From a virus, in the IMG/VR virus record IMGVR_UViG_3300045994_000027, positions 1-42,347 of that record: a stretch of DNA of 42,347 nucleotides, one strand, 5' to 3'. A program made the position numbers and the translations under genes. Positions 15,863 through 23,351 of the stretch are shown here, one piece after another. Below the pieces are notes generated by a model. That model made no database searches, was not told the DNA's origin, and was given only the letters and a program-made list of their open reading frames with translations. The stretch's first letter is position 1. Each line of letters opens with the position of its first letter.

Positions 15863-17401
15863 TTAACTTCCCATCCAGCTTGATGAAACTGCTGCGCCGA
15901 TCTGCCTAGGCCGACGCTCTTGGCGGTCATTGTACTGCTTATGGGCCACAGGGAAAGCAAAAGTTACACACAGCGCATCCGCAGCATCTGGAGAGGCCAA
16001 ACCACGGGCTTTCATCTCTTTTTTGCCCTCCAAGAAGATCGTACCCTTGGAATCAGGCTTCTTTGTGGGTCCAATCAGGTCGTTTTTAAGCCCCCGATCG
16101 GTCGTAATTGAGGCAGTTTTGAGCCAGTCCCGCATGGAACCCCACATCTCGGCCCGTTTATTACCCCACATCAATGGAGTCTTGGACTTCGACCCGAAGT
16201 TCACCCCTTTGACCTTGAACCGCTGCTCGGTGAGCCTGTCTAGTATCCCGTAGCCCAGTCCACCCTCATCGATCACGGTCAGAACGGGCTTGTACTCGTC
16301 GATGGCGTCGATGACGTGGCCCACCACGGCCATTGTGTCCTCGCCTTTGTAGCGTTTGATGGCGATCAGGTCACGGCCCTGGCGCACAACGATCACCGTG
16401 CTGTCCATGCCACCACGGGCAGGGTCAACCCCGATGACTATGGGGGCCGTTGGATCCTTGTACTTAGGTCGTTTGAACGCATCCTCGACCATCACGGGCG
16501 AGATGAACTGGTCTTCACCGGCAGCGGGGAACTCACCGTACACCTCGACACGGGCCTGTATGCTGTCCTCCCCGTACTCAGCGATGATCTGCTCATAGAC
16601 CGCCTTGTCGGTGCCCTCGACAGTACGTGCGTCGATGATCCGACCCTTCCAGAAGTCCCGCTTGGCGTGGAATGTCTCGAAGAAGTAGCCAGTGTTACGC
16701 CGTGGGTTACTGAACGACAGCCAGTACCGGTCTAGTATCTTCTCGGTAAAGAACCCAGCCGCCACGCTCCAGATCCCATCCGGTATACCCGACGCCTCAT
16801 CGAAGATCACCATCATCCCGTCCATGTTGTGCACACCGGCATACGAGTCGGGGTTCTCCTCGCTCCAGAGCTTACCCTCTGCTGCCCAGTACCGAGTGCC
16901 CTTCTTCAGGTCACGCTCCACCAGGTCGGTTATCCACGCAGCGGGTACGAGCTTGGTTGCACTCACCTCCCACCAGTGTGCGTTGATCGCCATCGTGGCC
17001 CACTTAGTCAACTCACCCCATGTGACGGTACGCAACTGGTTCTCGCTGTTAGCCGATACGATGACAGAACTGCCTATCCTTGTGGTCAGCATCCACAGTA
17101 TCAGCCACGAGACCAGTGCGCTCTTACCGATACCACGGCCACTGCTCACTGCCAACCGCAGTGCGTCCATGTCAAGCTGCCCACGGTTGGTCTTGATGTG
17201 CACGGTTATCTCACGCAGCACCTCCCGCTGCCACCTGCGTGGCCCCTTGTGCTTCTCAAGCGGGGTGTTCTTCTGGCCCCATGGGAACGCAAACAGCACG
17301 AAGCTCTCAGGGTCATCGGCCAGCATGGGACTCCACAGCCGAGTCATAAGTCCCTGCTCCTCCTCCGACGAGTAAATAGGCTTTTGCAAATCAATCCCCA
17401 A
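15863..17401 (-). CDS. terL: Terminase large subunit
   Basis: A 512-residue packaging motor. The ATPase domain shows Walker A SGRGIGKS at residues 87-94 and Walker B MMVIFDE at 196-202, with the catalytic glutamate at 202. The C-terminal RNase H-like nuclease has D326 (GVDPARGG), D378 (VIDEGG) and D472/D475 (SPDAADAL) as metal ligands. Both activities therefore look intact. The start overlaps the end of the terS gene by 11 bases. With a P22-like portal, headful packaging is the likely mode, but the strategy cannot be proved from this gene alone. Confidence 0.95.
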   Translation of the reverse strand: MGIDLQKPIYSSEEEQGLMTRLWSPMLADDPESFVLFAFPWGQKNTPLEKHKGPRRWQREVLREITVHIKTNRGQLDMDALRLAVSSGRGIGKSALVSWLILWMLTTRIGSSVIVSANSENQLRTVTWGELTKWATMAINAHWWEVSATKLVPAAWITDLVERDLKKGTRYWAAEGKLWSEENPDSYAGVHNMDGMMVIFDEASGIPDGIWSVAAGFFTEKILDRYWLSFSNPRRNTGYFFETFHAKRDFWKGRIIDARTVEGTDKAVYEQIIAEYGEDSIQARVEVYGEFPAAGEDQFISPVMVEDAFKRPKYKDPTAPIVIGVDPARGGMDSTVIVVRQGRDLIAIKRYKGEDTMAVVGHVIDAIDEYKPVLTVIDEGGLGYGILDRLTEQRFKVKGVNFGSKSKTPLMWGNKRAEMWGSMRDWLKTASITTDRGLKNDLIGPTKKPDSKGTIFLEGKKEMKARGLASPDAADALCVTFAFPVAHKQYNDRQERRPRQIGAAVSSSWMGS

Positions 17402-17960
17402 TCAGGTTATCTGTCACGTCCGTCACATCGGCAAGGTCTATCACACGGTTGTTCGCAGCCTCAAGTGCTGAGATGATGCTGATCGATCCACCCACGTCGA
17501 TGGTCTTGGTCTCGCCGTACACCTTCCGGTTGTCCGACCCCATCAGCCACTTCCGAGTGTCGATCCGTAACCGTGACCGCTGCACGTCCTCCATCGAGTC
17601 ATCCGCATCGGCAATCTCTATGACCTCACCCGCCCAGTGCTCTGTGCGTAGCTCCTTGGCCTCTTTGTACAGAGCATGACGATCTGGGTCACGTTTGATC
17701 CACTTGAGGAACGCGCCGGCCTTGAACCCACGGAAGTCCTCATTGAGTACCTGGGTGAGCGTCTTGCCACTCGACATCTCTTCGAGTACGTTGATGAACA
17801 TGGACTCGAACTGAGTCTGCACGAGTTCAGTCTTCACTCGCTTCTGATCGAGTGTTAGCTGCGGGAGTGGCGTAGGCGTGGTTGTCAGCCAGTCAGGCAA
17901 CGAGTTGGATTCGGTCAACGTGACAGTGGCGCCTACAGATTGGTCGATTGATTTATCCAT
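17391..17960 (-). CDS. terS: Terminase small subunit
   Basis: A 189-residue protein from an ATG at 17960; upstream codons in frame run into the repeat region. Residues about 45 to 105 (VQTQFESMFINVLEEMSSGK, DFRGFKAGAFLKWIKRDPDR) hold a helix-turn-helix-like DNA recognition part, followed by the helical oligomerisation core (YKEAKELRTEHWAGEVIEIA) and the RLRIDTRKWLMG-type motif common to phage small terminases. It recognises the packaging site and delivers DNA to TerL. There is no clear Shine-Dalgarno site. It is the first gene of the leftward late block, next to the palindrome array. Confidence 0.85.
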   Translation of the reverse strand: MDKSIDQSVGATVTLTESNSLPDWLTTTPTPLPQLTLDQKRVKTELVQTQFESMFINVLEEMSSGKTLTQVLNEDFRGFKAGAFLKWIKRDPDRHALYKEAKELRTEHWAGEVIEIADADDSMEDVQRSRLRIDTRKWLMGSDNRKVYGETKTIDVGGSISIISALEAANNRVIDLADVTDVTDNLIGD

Positions 17961-17999
17961 AGTGGGTGTCACTGTATCAGAAAGGAAGGAAATGAGTAA

Positions 18000-18591
18000 G
18001 TGAGCCAATGGCTTACCTGTATCACTAAGTTTTTGAAAAAATAAAAAATTGTTCGTGATGCCACCGCAGCCAACAGGCACAGTGCGCCGGCCCTCCCCAC
18101 CCCCCTGGATTCATGATCAAATGTTCAAATAGTCAATGGCTCACATCACCCAATGGCTCACAATAGTCAATGAGTATGCATAGTCAGTGAGTCAGTAACC
18201 CAATGGCTTAGGGTGTGATGCAGTGAGCCAATGGCCATGCACCATGTGACCCAATGGCTCACACGAGGAGCACATATAGGTAGCCCATTGGCTCATTTGC
18301 TTAATTAATAGGCAGATTGTGACAATGGCTCCTTCCGCGCACGAGACCCGAATTTTAGACTATATAGCCATTGGCTCATTAAGATTCACTTTTCCCATTT
18401 TCAAGATGTAATGTCCATTTTCCCGTCACAATTGTCACAGTAAGCACTAAAGCTGTGACCCAATGGCTTTTCTCCCTGGTAGCGCAAACCTTACAAACCT
18501 TACTGATCTTTTCACTAGTGAGCCATTGGCTTTTAGTGAGCCAATGGATAACTAGGCTAAACTTTGGTTACACACTCAGCCATTGGGTCAC
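18000..18591. repeat. Array of about 13 palindromic CCAATGG elements
   Basis: The consensus approximates GTGAGCCAATGGCTCAC, an imperfect 17-bp palindrome. Core positions (CAATGG or its reverse) are near 18006, 18134, 18151, 18201, 18229, 18252, 18285, 18323, 18368, 18461, 18523, 18542 and 18580, in both orientations and with spacings of 17 to 128 bases. The 670-base region 17961-18630 has no gene. It separates divergent leftward and rightward blocks. An A/T stretch lies at 18029-18051. The repeats may bind a phage regulator or initiator. They are not CRISPR: units are too short and spacing is irregular. Confidence 0.88.
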
Positions 18592-18592
18592 A

Positions 18593-18598
18593 TACAAT
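18593..18598 (+). promoter_or_regulatory. Possible -10 box of early promoter within the array
   Basis: TACAAT lies 33 bases before the first rightward start codon. No good -35 box is present at 16 to 18 bases. The last palindromic element (18575-18591) fills the space where the -35 and spacer would lie, so an activator or repressor bound there could control it. Confidence 0.35.
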
Positions 18599-18630
18599 AG
18601 AACCTGTAATTAACCAAACCGGAGAACTAA

Positions 18631-18822
18631 ATGACCACTCAAGAATTTATTCTGCAAGTCGTACAAGCCGATGGCCCTTGCAGCCTCAAGCATGTAATTG
18701 CAGATTGCAAGGTGCAAGGCTTCACCAAAGGCTTCATACAAGCCTTGCAAGCCCTGAAAGATGCCGGCCTGATCCGTACTGATAGTGAAGATGATGGCGC
18801 CACTACTGTGTGGCTTGTTTAA
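18631..18822 (+). CDS. Small winged-helix-like early protein
   Basis: A 63-residue protein (MTTQEFILQVVQADGPCSLK...). It reads as three helices and a short hairpin (GFIQALQALKDAGLIRTDSE, then TTVWLV), the pattern of a winged-helix DNA-binding fold. The ribosome site CCGGAGAACTAA precedes the ATG. It is the first gene to the right of the palindrome array, so it is a candidate for the protein that reads the array. This is inference; no family was recognised. Confidence 0.6.
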   Translation: MTTQEFILQVVQADGPCSLKHVIADCKVQGFTKGFIQALQALKDAGLIRTDSEDDGATTVWLV

Positions 18823-18840
18823 ACCCGTAACCCGTAAGGA
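18823..18840 (+). promoter_or_regulatory. Repeated leader with ribosome site (copy 1)
   Basis: AACCCGTAACCCGTAAGGA places two heptamer-like units before the ribosome site GTAAGGA, with nine bases from its last base to the ATG of the Cys-rich gene. The same element with the same spacing lies at 19617-19637. Confidence 0.6.
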
Positions 18841-18849
18841 AAATTCACC

Positions 18850-19569
18850 ATGTTCAAATTAAACCCAGTCACCCAGTCAATGGCTTTCCATATGACAATG
18901 AAGTCAGCTAACGTCAAAACCGGCCCGATACCCGTAAGCACATCGTCGCGTGATACTTGCGCCATTGATTGCCCTTTTAAGGGTTTCGGATGCTATGCGG
19001 AATCCGGACCATTGGCTTTGCATTGGAATGCAGTTACCGCAAATTTGCGCGGCTTTTCGTTTGTAGAGTTCTGTGCATGTGTTGCATCGTTTGACGACGG
19101 CCAACTGTGGCGCATGAACCAGGCCGGCGACTTGCCACACGTTGGCGGCCTGATCGATGCGGGCGCTGTGGCCATGCTGGTCGAAGCTAATCAGGGTAAA
19201 CGCGGGTTTACCTATACACACCACGATGTGATCGTGGGCGACAATTTGGACGTGATCACATTGGCCAATATTTCGGGTTTCACAATCAACTTGTCAGCGA
19301 ATGACCTAGAACATGCCGACACGTTGGCCGCGACGGGTTTGCCTGTTTGTGTCGTGTTGCCAATTGACCAGGCCGACAATTTGACAACGCCGGCCGGCCA
19401 TAAGGTTGTGGTTTGCCCTGCGGCCATTCGGGACAATGTGTCGTGCATGACTTGCCAACTGTGCCAACGTGCCGACCGCACCGTTATTGTGGGTTTCCCA
19501 TCGCATGGCACTGGCGCCAAAAAAGCCGATAGCGTGGCACGTCGGACCATTGTCATCAAATCGATTTAA
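18850..19569 (+). CDS. Cys-rich DUF7227-like protein
   Basis: A 239-residue protein. It has a conserved look: NVKTGPIPVSTSS, C37-x3-C41-x6-C48 (DTCAIDCPFKGFGCYA), GPLALHW, DGQLWRMNQAGDLP, GKRGFTYTH, GFTINLSANDLEHAD and a final C199-x2-C202-x2-C205 with C189 before it. I recall this pattern as DUF7227, widespread in phages and prophages, with distant resemblance to the mycobacteriophage gene-88 family; this is from memory. The cysteines suggest bound Zn or an Fe-S cluster. The function is unknown. It is preceded by a GTAACCC-GTAAGGA leader also found before 19647-19952. Confidence 0.72.
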   Translation: MFKLNPVTQSMAFHMTMKSANVKTGPIPVSTSSRDTCAIDCPFKGFGCYAESGPLALHWNAVTANLRGFSFVEFCACVASFDDGQLWRMNQAGDLPHVGGLIDAGAVAMLVEANQGKRGFTYTHHDVIVGDNLDVITLANISGFTINLSANDLEHADTLAATGLPVCVVLPIDQADNLTTPAGHKVVVCPAAIRDNVSCMTCQLCQRADRTVIVGFPSHGTGAKKADSVARRTIVIKSI

Positions 19570-19577
19570 AGCGCCCT

Positions 19578-19600
19578 GATAGGCCATGCTGTGGCCTATC
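19578..19600 (+). other. Stem-loop between early genes
   Basis: GATAGGCCA and TGGCCTATC form a 9-bp stem with a 5-base loop just after the Cys-rich gene. No T run follows, so it is more likely an mRNA 3' stabiliser or weak attenuator than a full terminator. Confidence 0.5.
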
Positions 19601-19616
19601 GGATGCCCTTTGCATC

Positions 19617-19637
19617 GTAACCCGTAACCCGTAAGGA
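19617..19637 (+). promoter_or_regulatory. Repeated leader with ribosome site (copy 2)
   Basis: Three heptamers (GTAACCC, GTAACCC, GTAAGGA) lie in tandem before the 101-aa gene. The last is the ribosome site, nine bases from the ATG, matching copy 1 at 18823-18840. Confidence 0.6.
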
Positions 19638-19646
19638 CAATTTGCC

Positions 19647-19952
19647 ATGAACACCACCACATTGAATCCGGCCACGTTGGCCGCATGCGTTGATCGTTTG
19701 GCCATGATCAAGGCCCAGGAAGCTGACCTAAAAAAGGAAGGGGACCAGATCAAGGCCCAATTGATTGACGCCGATATGCCTGTAATCGAGTCCAATGCAT
19801 ACCGTGCAGCTGTATCACTGTGCGATGGACGCGTCACCATCGATTGGAAAGCCATCGCCGAAAAGCTCGAGCCGTCGCGCCAACTGATCACGGCTCACAC
19901 TTCGCATGGCGCCCCGTTTGCTGTGGTTCGCGTATCGGCTCGTAAGGGTTAA
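19647..19952 (+). CDS. Small coiled-coil early protein
   Basis: A 101-residue protein. Residues 10 to 45 form a helical coil (CVDRLAMIKAQEADLKKEGD); the remainder is a small alpha/beta part (YRAAVSLCDGRVTIDWKAIA, EKLEPSRQLITAHT). Proteins with the TIDWKAIAEKLEPSRQL pattern are, from memory, often next to the DUF7227-like gene in other phages, which suggests a joint job. No function is known to me. Both genes share the same translation leader. Confidence 0.6.
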   Translation: MNTTTLNPATLAACVDRLAMIKAQEADLKKEGDQIKAQLIDADMPVIESNAYRAAVSLCDGRVTIDWKAIAEKLEPSRQLITAHTSHGAPFAVVRVSARKG

Positions 19953-19958
19953 TAAACC

Positions 19959-20054
19959 ATGAAACGCTACCTAATCGAGCTTGTACAAGCCCTCTTGATG
20001 GCACTGTGCATCGCTCTACCCTTCGCCCTTTATTTTTGGAGCATGAAACCATGA
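19959..20054 (+). CDS. 31-aa single-pass membrane peptide
   Basis: The frame MKRYLIELVQALLMALCIAL continues to a stop overlapping the next ATG as ATGA. Residues 5 to 27 form one membrane helix. It lies in a tightly packed run of short genes. The function is unknown. Confidence 0.5.
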   Translation: MKRYLIELVQALLMALCIALPFALYFWSMKP

Positions 20055-20200
20055 ACACCGATAAACTCGATTACAAACAAGGCTTCCAAGATGGACTGTT
20101 TGAACATACCCGACAGCCTAATCAATCATTCATGTATTACGCTGGGTTTGACGATGGCGTGATAGCTTTGGAATGTGATCGGGAGAACGAACCATGCTAA
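20051..20200 (+). CDS. Small acidic early protein
   Basis: A 49-residue protein (MNTDKLDYKQGFQDGLFEHT...) with two GFxDG motifs. The ATG at 20051 overlaps the preceding stop, which favours it over the upstream in-frame start at 20006. The repeat of Y-x-x-G-F-x-D-G suggests a small helical repeat. It overlaps the next gene by 7 bases. The function is unknown. Confidence 0.55.
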   Translation: MNTDKLDYKQGFQDGLFEHTRQPNQSFMYYAGFDDGVIALECDRENEPC

Positions 20201-20385
20201 TCGATTCATTGACTGTAGAGGAGCGTGAACGCCTGGCCTACATCGAAGGGTTTACCGAAGCATCTAACCTACTCGCAAGGCTTGACGATTGCCACCGATC
20301 GATGGCGCAGGCAGCTATCGAATACGCTAACCTGGCTGAGGAAAACGAACGATTGCAGCTGCGCATAAGGTGGGGTGACCAATGA
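20194..20385 (+). CDS. Small helical early protein
   Basis: A 63-residue, mostly helical protein with heptad character (IEYANLAEENERLQLRIRW). It shares the YIEGFTEASN motif type (aromatic-x-x-G-F) with the gene before it. Its stop overlaps the ATG of an 18-codon membrane peptide. The function is unknown. Confidence 0.55.
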   Translation: MLIDSLTVEERERLAYIEGFTEASNLLARLDDCHRSMAQAAIEYANLAEENERLQLRIRWGDQ

Positions 20386-20438
20386 TCATTCTTGCCGCTC
20401 TACTTGTCGCCATCATTACTATTTTATTGGATCTGTAA
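20382..20438 (+). CDS. Possible 18-aa membrane peptide
   Basis: A frame of 18 codons (MIILAALLVAIITILLDL) fully hydrophobic, coupled to the preceding stop as ATGA. It would span the membrane once. It may be a real micropeptide, as three similar ones lie in this genome, or a chance frame. Confidence 0.35.
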   Translation: MIILAALLVAIITILLDL

Positions 20439-20440
20439 CT

Positions 20441-20677
20441 ATGTCAATCATCACTGTTAACACTATTGCCGAACGTGTATCCGCCATCCAGGAACGCCAC
20501 AAGATGACCGATGAGCAGTGCGCCGAGTACTTAGGCGTGCCCATTCACACACTGCGCAATTGGCGCACGGGTAAACGCATACCTGCTGCTGTCGTCTACA
20601 AGCTCTTGGATGTACTGGGTATGATCGAGGCGCTAGCCCCATCGCTGCACGGTGCACTGATACCCGATAAGGGGTAA
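20441..20677 (+). CDS. Helix-turn-helix DNA-binding protein
   Basis: A 78-residue protein. Residues 20 to 50 (KMTDEQCAEYLGVPIHTLRN, then WRTGKRIPAAVVYKLLDVLG) form a helix-turn-helix of the Cro/C1 or excisionase-like class. The ATG at 20441 was chosen because an upstream in-frame start would overlap two short genes. It ends the rightward early run and is followed by a terminator. It is the clearest candidate to bind the palindromic array at 18000-18591, and so to act as a switch between early and late transcription. That link is inference. Confidence 0.75.
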   Translation: MSIITVNTIAERVSAIQERHKMTDEQCAEYLGVPIHTLRNWRTGKRIPAAVVYKLLDVLGMIEALAPSLHGALIPDKG

Positions 20678-20693
20678 GTACCCATCACCATGA

Positions 20694-20717
20694 AAAACGG
20701 CCCCACGGGGCCGTTTT
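20694..20717. terminator. Bidirectional terminator between convergent genes
   Basis: AAAACGGCCC-CACG-GGGCCGTTTT is a 10-bp perfect stem followed by GCTTTTC on the plus strand and preceded by an A run that gives T residues on the minus strand. It sits between the helix-turn-helix gene and the end of the primase gene and should stop transcription from both sides. Confidence 0.88.
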
Positions 20718-20724
20718 GCTTTTC

Positions 20725-23265
20725 TCATTCGTCCATCGTATCGGGGTCGTATCCCTTGACTAGCTTGCGCCCTGAGTACTTGCTACCCGGTGTAGCTGCT
20801 GCTACCCTGTAAATGTAGTCAGCGTGGCGCTGCTTGGCCTTGATGACCTTGTGCCTATGATCGGGGAACATGGTCGCAAGGGACGGGTTAAGCGCCCATA
20901 CCATATGCTGTTTATTCGGTTCATCCTCGAGCTTGACAACCCAGCGTGCAGCCTCTAAGCCGTCCATGGCATCGCTGATGGCCTGCTGTTTCTGCCAGTC
21001 GGTCTTGCCCTCTAGTGGCCTGCGTGCTGACCGTTTCATATCGCGCAGATTGACCGTTAGCTTATCGGACGCCGTATGTATCACCCAGTCAGCTACCCAC
21101 TTATCAAACGTATCATCGGCTGCGCCACCTAACTCGGCCAGGGCGTATTTGAAGGCGGGGATCAAGTAACCCTTGATCAGATCCACCACTCGATTAACGA
21201 TATCGGCGCCTACCATCGGACTGAATGGAGCCTCCATCAGGTGCATGACCAAGCATAGGCGCCCAGCAGTACCCTCGAGCTTACCGAAGGCCGTCATGAA
21301 CGCATCGGACGCCTTGAGCACCCGTTCATCCTGCTTGGCGTCCTCATACCAGGTCTGGAACTCACGGAACACCTCGTAAGCATCGGGTGAGAGCTTGTAG
21401 ACCATCTCGGGCAGGCTGTACGCGATGCGTAGGGTCTGCTCCCACTGTGCCGCATGGGTCAGGTACTCGGGGATAGGCTCACCCCGGCGGGTGTTCTTGG
21501 ACCGTGGCACCGCAGGGATGAACCGCTGTATCAGTCCATCGGATGCCAGGTTAGCCAGGTTCGCCCTGAACACAGCAGGCTGGATATTGCCGTATATGCT
21601 CACAGCCAGGTTATCGGCGTGTATTGAGCCGGCGCCTACTCGGTCCATCTCGTACGACTCCGACTCGTAAGCCACAACCCACGATGACCTGTCCTCGCTG
21701 CTGGTCTTGTCGGTCAGCTTCTTAACCCAGCCGTTCATCTCATCAAGGTAACACAGGATGCCCCTCGGGCGATCAGCTGCGATACGGATCAGCTTCTGAC
21801 TGGTCACATCCATAACCGTGAACTTGAGTGCTACGGGCTGCGGTGCCAGGTCGCCCACTGCTGGCGCCTGATCACCTGACAGCATCGCCTCAGGACTGGC
21901 GCTGAAGTCGAGGAACGCCTTCATAGCTGACCCATGCGCTGCCTCCTGACCCTGCCACTCGAGCATGGCCTTAGCGAAGCGTGGCTTATCCTCGGCCTCT
22001 ATGTTCTTCAAGGGTGAGAGCATGGGCTTGCTGCCTGGTGACTTCTTATCGGCCGGCTCACCGATCGTCATCAGCCAGAGCACGGGCGGCACCTGATAAC
22101 CTGGCATCAGTTCGAGCCTGATACGGCTATCGACCACTCCGCAGATCGCCGCTAGACCTGCGAAGAGAGGGATCAAAGGGTCACACCCCACAGACTCTGC
22201 CACTTCATTGGCTCGGGTTGACAGGATCGACGGCCACAGGCCCATCTGCATCTCGGGCGGTGGTGGGCGTATGCCCTCCAGCAGATCAACGGGTGGCATC
22301 GGTGGCGTGGCGGTGTTGATGGCCTTGAACATCTCGCTCACGTCCACTGCCGGCCGTATCCATCCTGCCTTGCGTGCTATGTGAAAGAGACTACCCAGCT
22401 TGACCGCTGTAGCCTTGTCAGCCTTGAAGCTTTGCCACTGGTGCAGCATCTCGCGCTCACCTGGGTATTTGGTCTCTGATTGTTTGCTCCACTCGTTCCA
22501 GATGTGGAAGCCCTGATCAAGCTGATCAGTCTGACTGCCGGCCCAGTGCAGCGCCATGCCAATCGTCGCCCAGTCATCGCGTGGGCAGTCGGCGCTGATG
22601 TACTCCAACGCATCGCTGATCTCTGACCACGAGGCCGGTATGGTCTCGCCTGTGTGGATGGTGCGCTCGGTATCCTGCTGTAGCATCGACTGCCACATGT
22701 CGAGGATGCACTGCGGGATAGTGGGCAAACGGGTCCAGTGCCCACGACCACCCCATCGGTAAGGCTGCATGGTCTGCGGGTGGATCGATGGTGGTAATAC
22801 ATCCTGCACAGTCACACCTGATACGGTGGCGCAGCGTAGTTCATACACTGTGACACCATCGATGGTGATCTTCTTAGTGGGCAGTGCCAGCCCAAAGGGC
22901 ATAGCGTACAAAAGCTTCCCGTGCCCTTGGCGCCCACTGTCAATGATGACCGCATCGGCAGCCTCGTACAGTTCGCGCAGATTGATGTCATGTTCGGCAA
23001 ACACCTTGCTAGACATCTCCCAGTTGTCCAGATCCAGCGCCATCGTGCCGCTGTAGGCATGTGCCAAGCCAATGCCAAAGCCTGGTGGCAACTCGGTCTG
23101 GCTCTTGAGTGCATTGTGCTTGAGGTTCCAGCCTGGTGTGCGTGGTCCCTTGGTGCCGTGGGGAATAGGTACAAGAGACCAGCCTGCTCTGATGTAAGAG
23201 TCTACCGATGCTGGGTGTTGCGCTACTTGAGGCTGTGCCATATACTGTGCTCCGCTAGTTGTCAT
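20725..23265 (-). CDS. Prim-pol / DUF3987 primase-helicase
   Basis: An 846-residue replication protein. The N-terminal AEP prim-pol domain (to about 185) has GIGLAHAYSGTMALDLDNWE with the DxD pair near residues 78-80 and SGRQGHGKLLY near 110. A PriCT-2-like domain follows (about 215-300; DWATIGMALHWAGSQTD). The C-terminal DUF3987 part (about 340-780) has GEPADKKSPGSKPML, close to but not a canonical P-loop. It should lay primers and perhaps open the fork. The second ATG (23265) gives better spacing to GGAGGAG than the first (23271). It is the sole leftward gene amid rightward ones. Confidence 0.85.
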   Translation of the reverse strand: MTTSGAQYMAQPQVAQHPASVDSYIRAGWSLVPIPHGTKGPRTPGWNLKHNALKSQTELPPGFGIGLAHAYSGTMALDLDNWEMSSKVFAEHDINLRELYEAADAVIIDSGRQGHGKLLYAMPFGLALPTKKITIDGVTVYELRCATVSGVTVQDVLPPSIHPQTMQPYRWGGRGHWTRLPTIPQCILDMWQSMLQQDTERTIHTGETIPASWSEISDALEYISADCPRDDWATIGMALHWAGSQTDQLDQGFHIWNEWSKQSETKYPGEREMLHQWQSFKADKATAVKLGSLFHIARKAGWIRPAVDVSEMFKAINTATPPMPPVDLLEGIRPPPPEMQMGLWPSILSTRANEVAESVGCDPLIPLFAGLAAICGVVDSRIRLELMPGYQVPPVLWLMTIGEPADKKSPGSKPMLSPLKNIEAEDKPRFAKAMLEWQGQEAAHGSAMKAFLDFSASPEAMLSGDQAPAVGDLAPQPVALKFTVMDVTSQKLIRIAADRPRGILCYLDEMNGWVKKLTDKTSSEDRSSWVVAYESESYEMDRVGAGSIHADNLAVSIYGNIQPAVFRANLANLASDGLIQRFIPAVPRSKNTRRGEPIPEYLTHAAQWEQTLRIAYSLPEMVYKLSPDAYEVFREFQTWYEDAKQDERVLKASDAFMTAFGKLEGTAGRLCLVMHLMEAPFSPMVGADIVNRVVDLIKGYLIPAFKYALAELGGAADDTFDKWVADWVIHTASDKLTVNLRDMKRSARRPLEGKTDWQKQQAISDAMDGLEAARWVVKLEDEPNKQHMVWALNPSLATMFPDHRHKVIKAKQRHADYIYRVAAATPGSKYSGRKLVKGYDPDTMDE

Positions 23266-23284
23266 TTTCATTCTCCTCCAAGTT

Positions 23285-23312
23285 AACCCGCCCCTGAGGC
23301 GGGTTCTTTTTT
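23285..23312 (+). terminator. Rightward hairpin terminator upstream of primase
   Basis: AACCCGCC-CCTGA-GGCGGGTT is followed by CTTTTTT on the plus strand. It would stop rightward transcripts running antisense through the primase gene before the rightward block begins. On the minus strand the same hairpin lies in the 5' leader of the primase mRNA, just before GGAGGAG. Confidence 0.8.
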
Positions 23313-23351
23313 GCCTGTTCCATTCCCACTCCTAAAAATAATTTAAAATTT

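Noticed and set aside
14716-15909. 397-codon open frame on the plus strand
   Set aside because: Antisense to the portal and 43-aa genes, with no ribosome site or domain pattern.
16692-17476. Overlapping plus-strand frames of 215 to 227 codons
   Set aside because: Both are shadows of terL, which has all its motifs on the minus strand.
17961-18080. N-terminal extension of the small terminase
   Set aside because: The extra 40 residues would be encoded by the leader and a palindromic element and look unlike the rest of the protein.
18000-18591. CRISPR array
   Set aside because: Repeat units are 11 to 17 bp, palindromic, in both orientations and irregularly spaced; no cas gene is present.
17961-18630. 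tRNA or other structured RNA gene in the gene-free region
   Set aside because: No cloverleaf arms or T-loop sequence were found on reading either strand; the region is explained by the short palindromes.
18564-18782. 72-codon frame overlapping the first early gene
   Set aside because: It starts in the repeat array without a ribosome site and overlaps the better-supported frame at 18631-18822.
22377-22802. 141-codon second leftward frame in the primase gene
   Set aside because: Same-strand shadow frame with Arg/Ser-rich sequence typical of a shifted reading of the primase gene.
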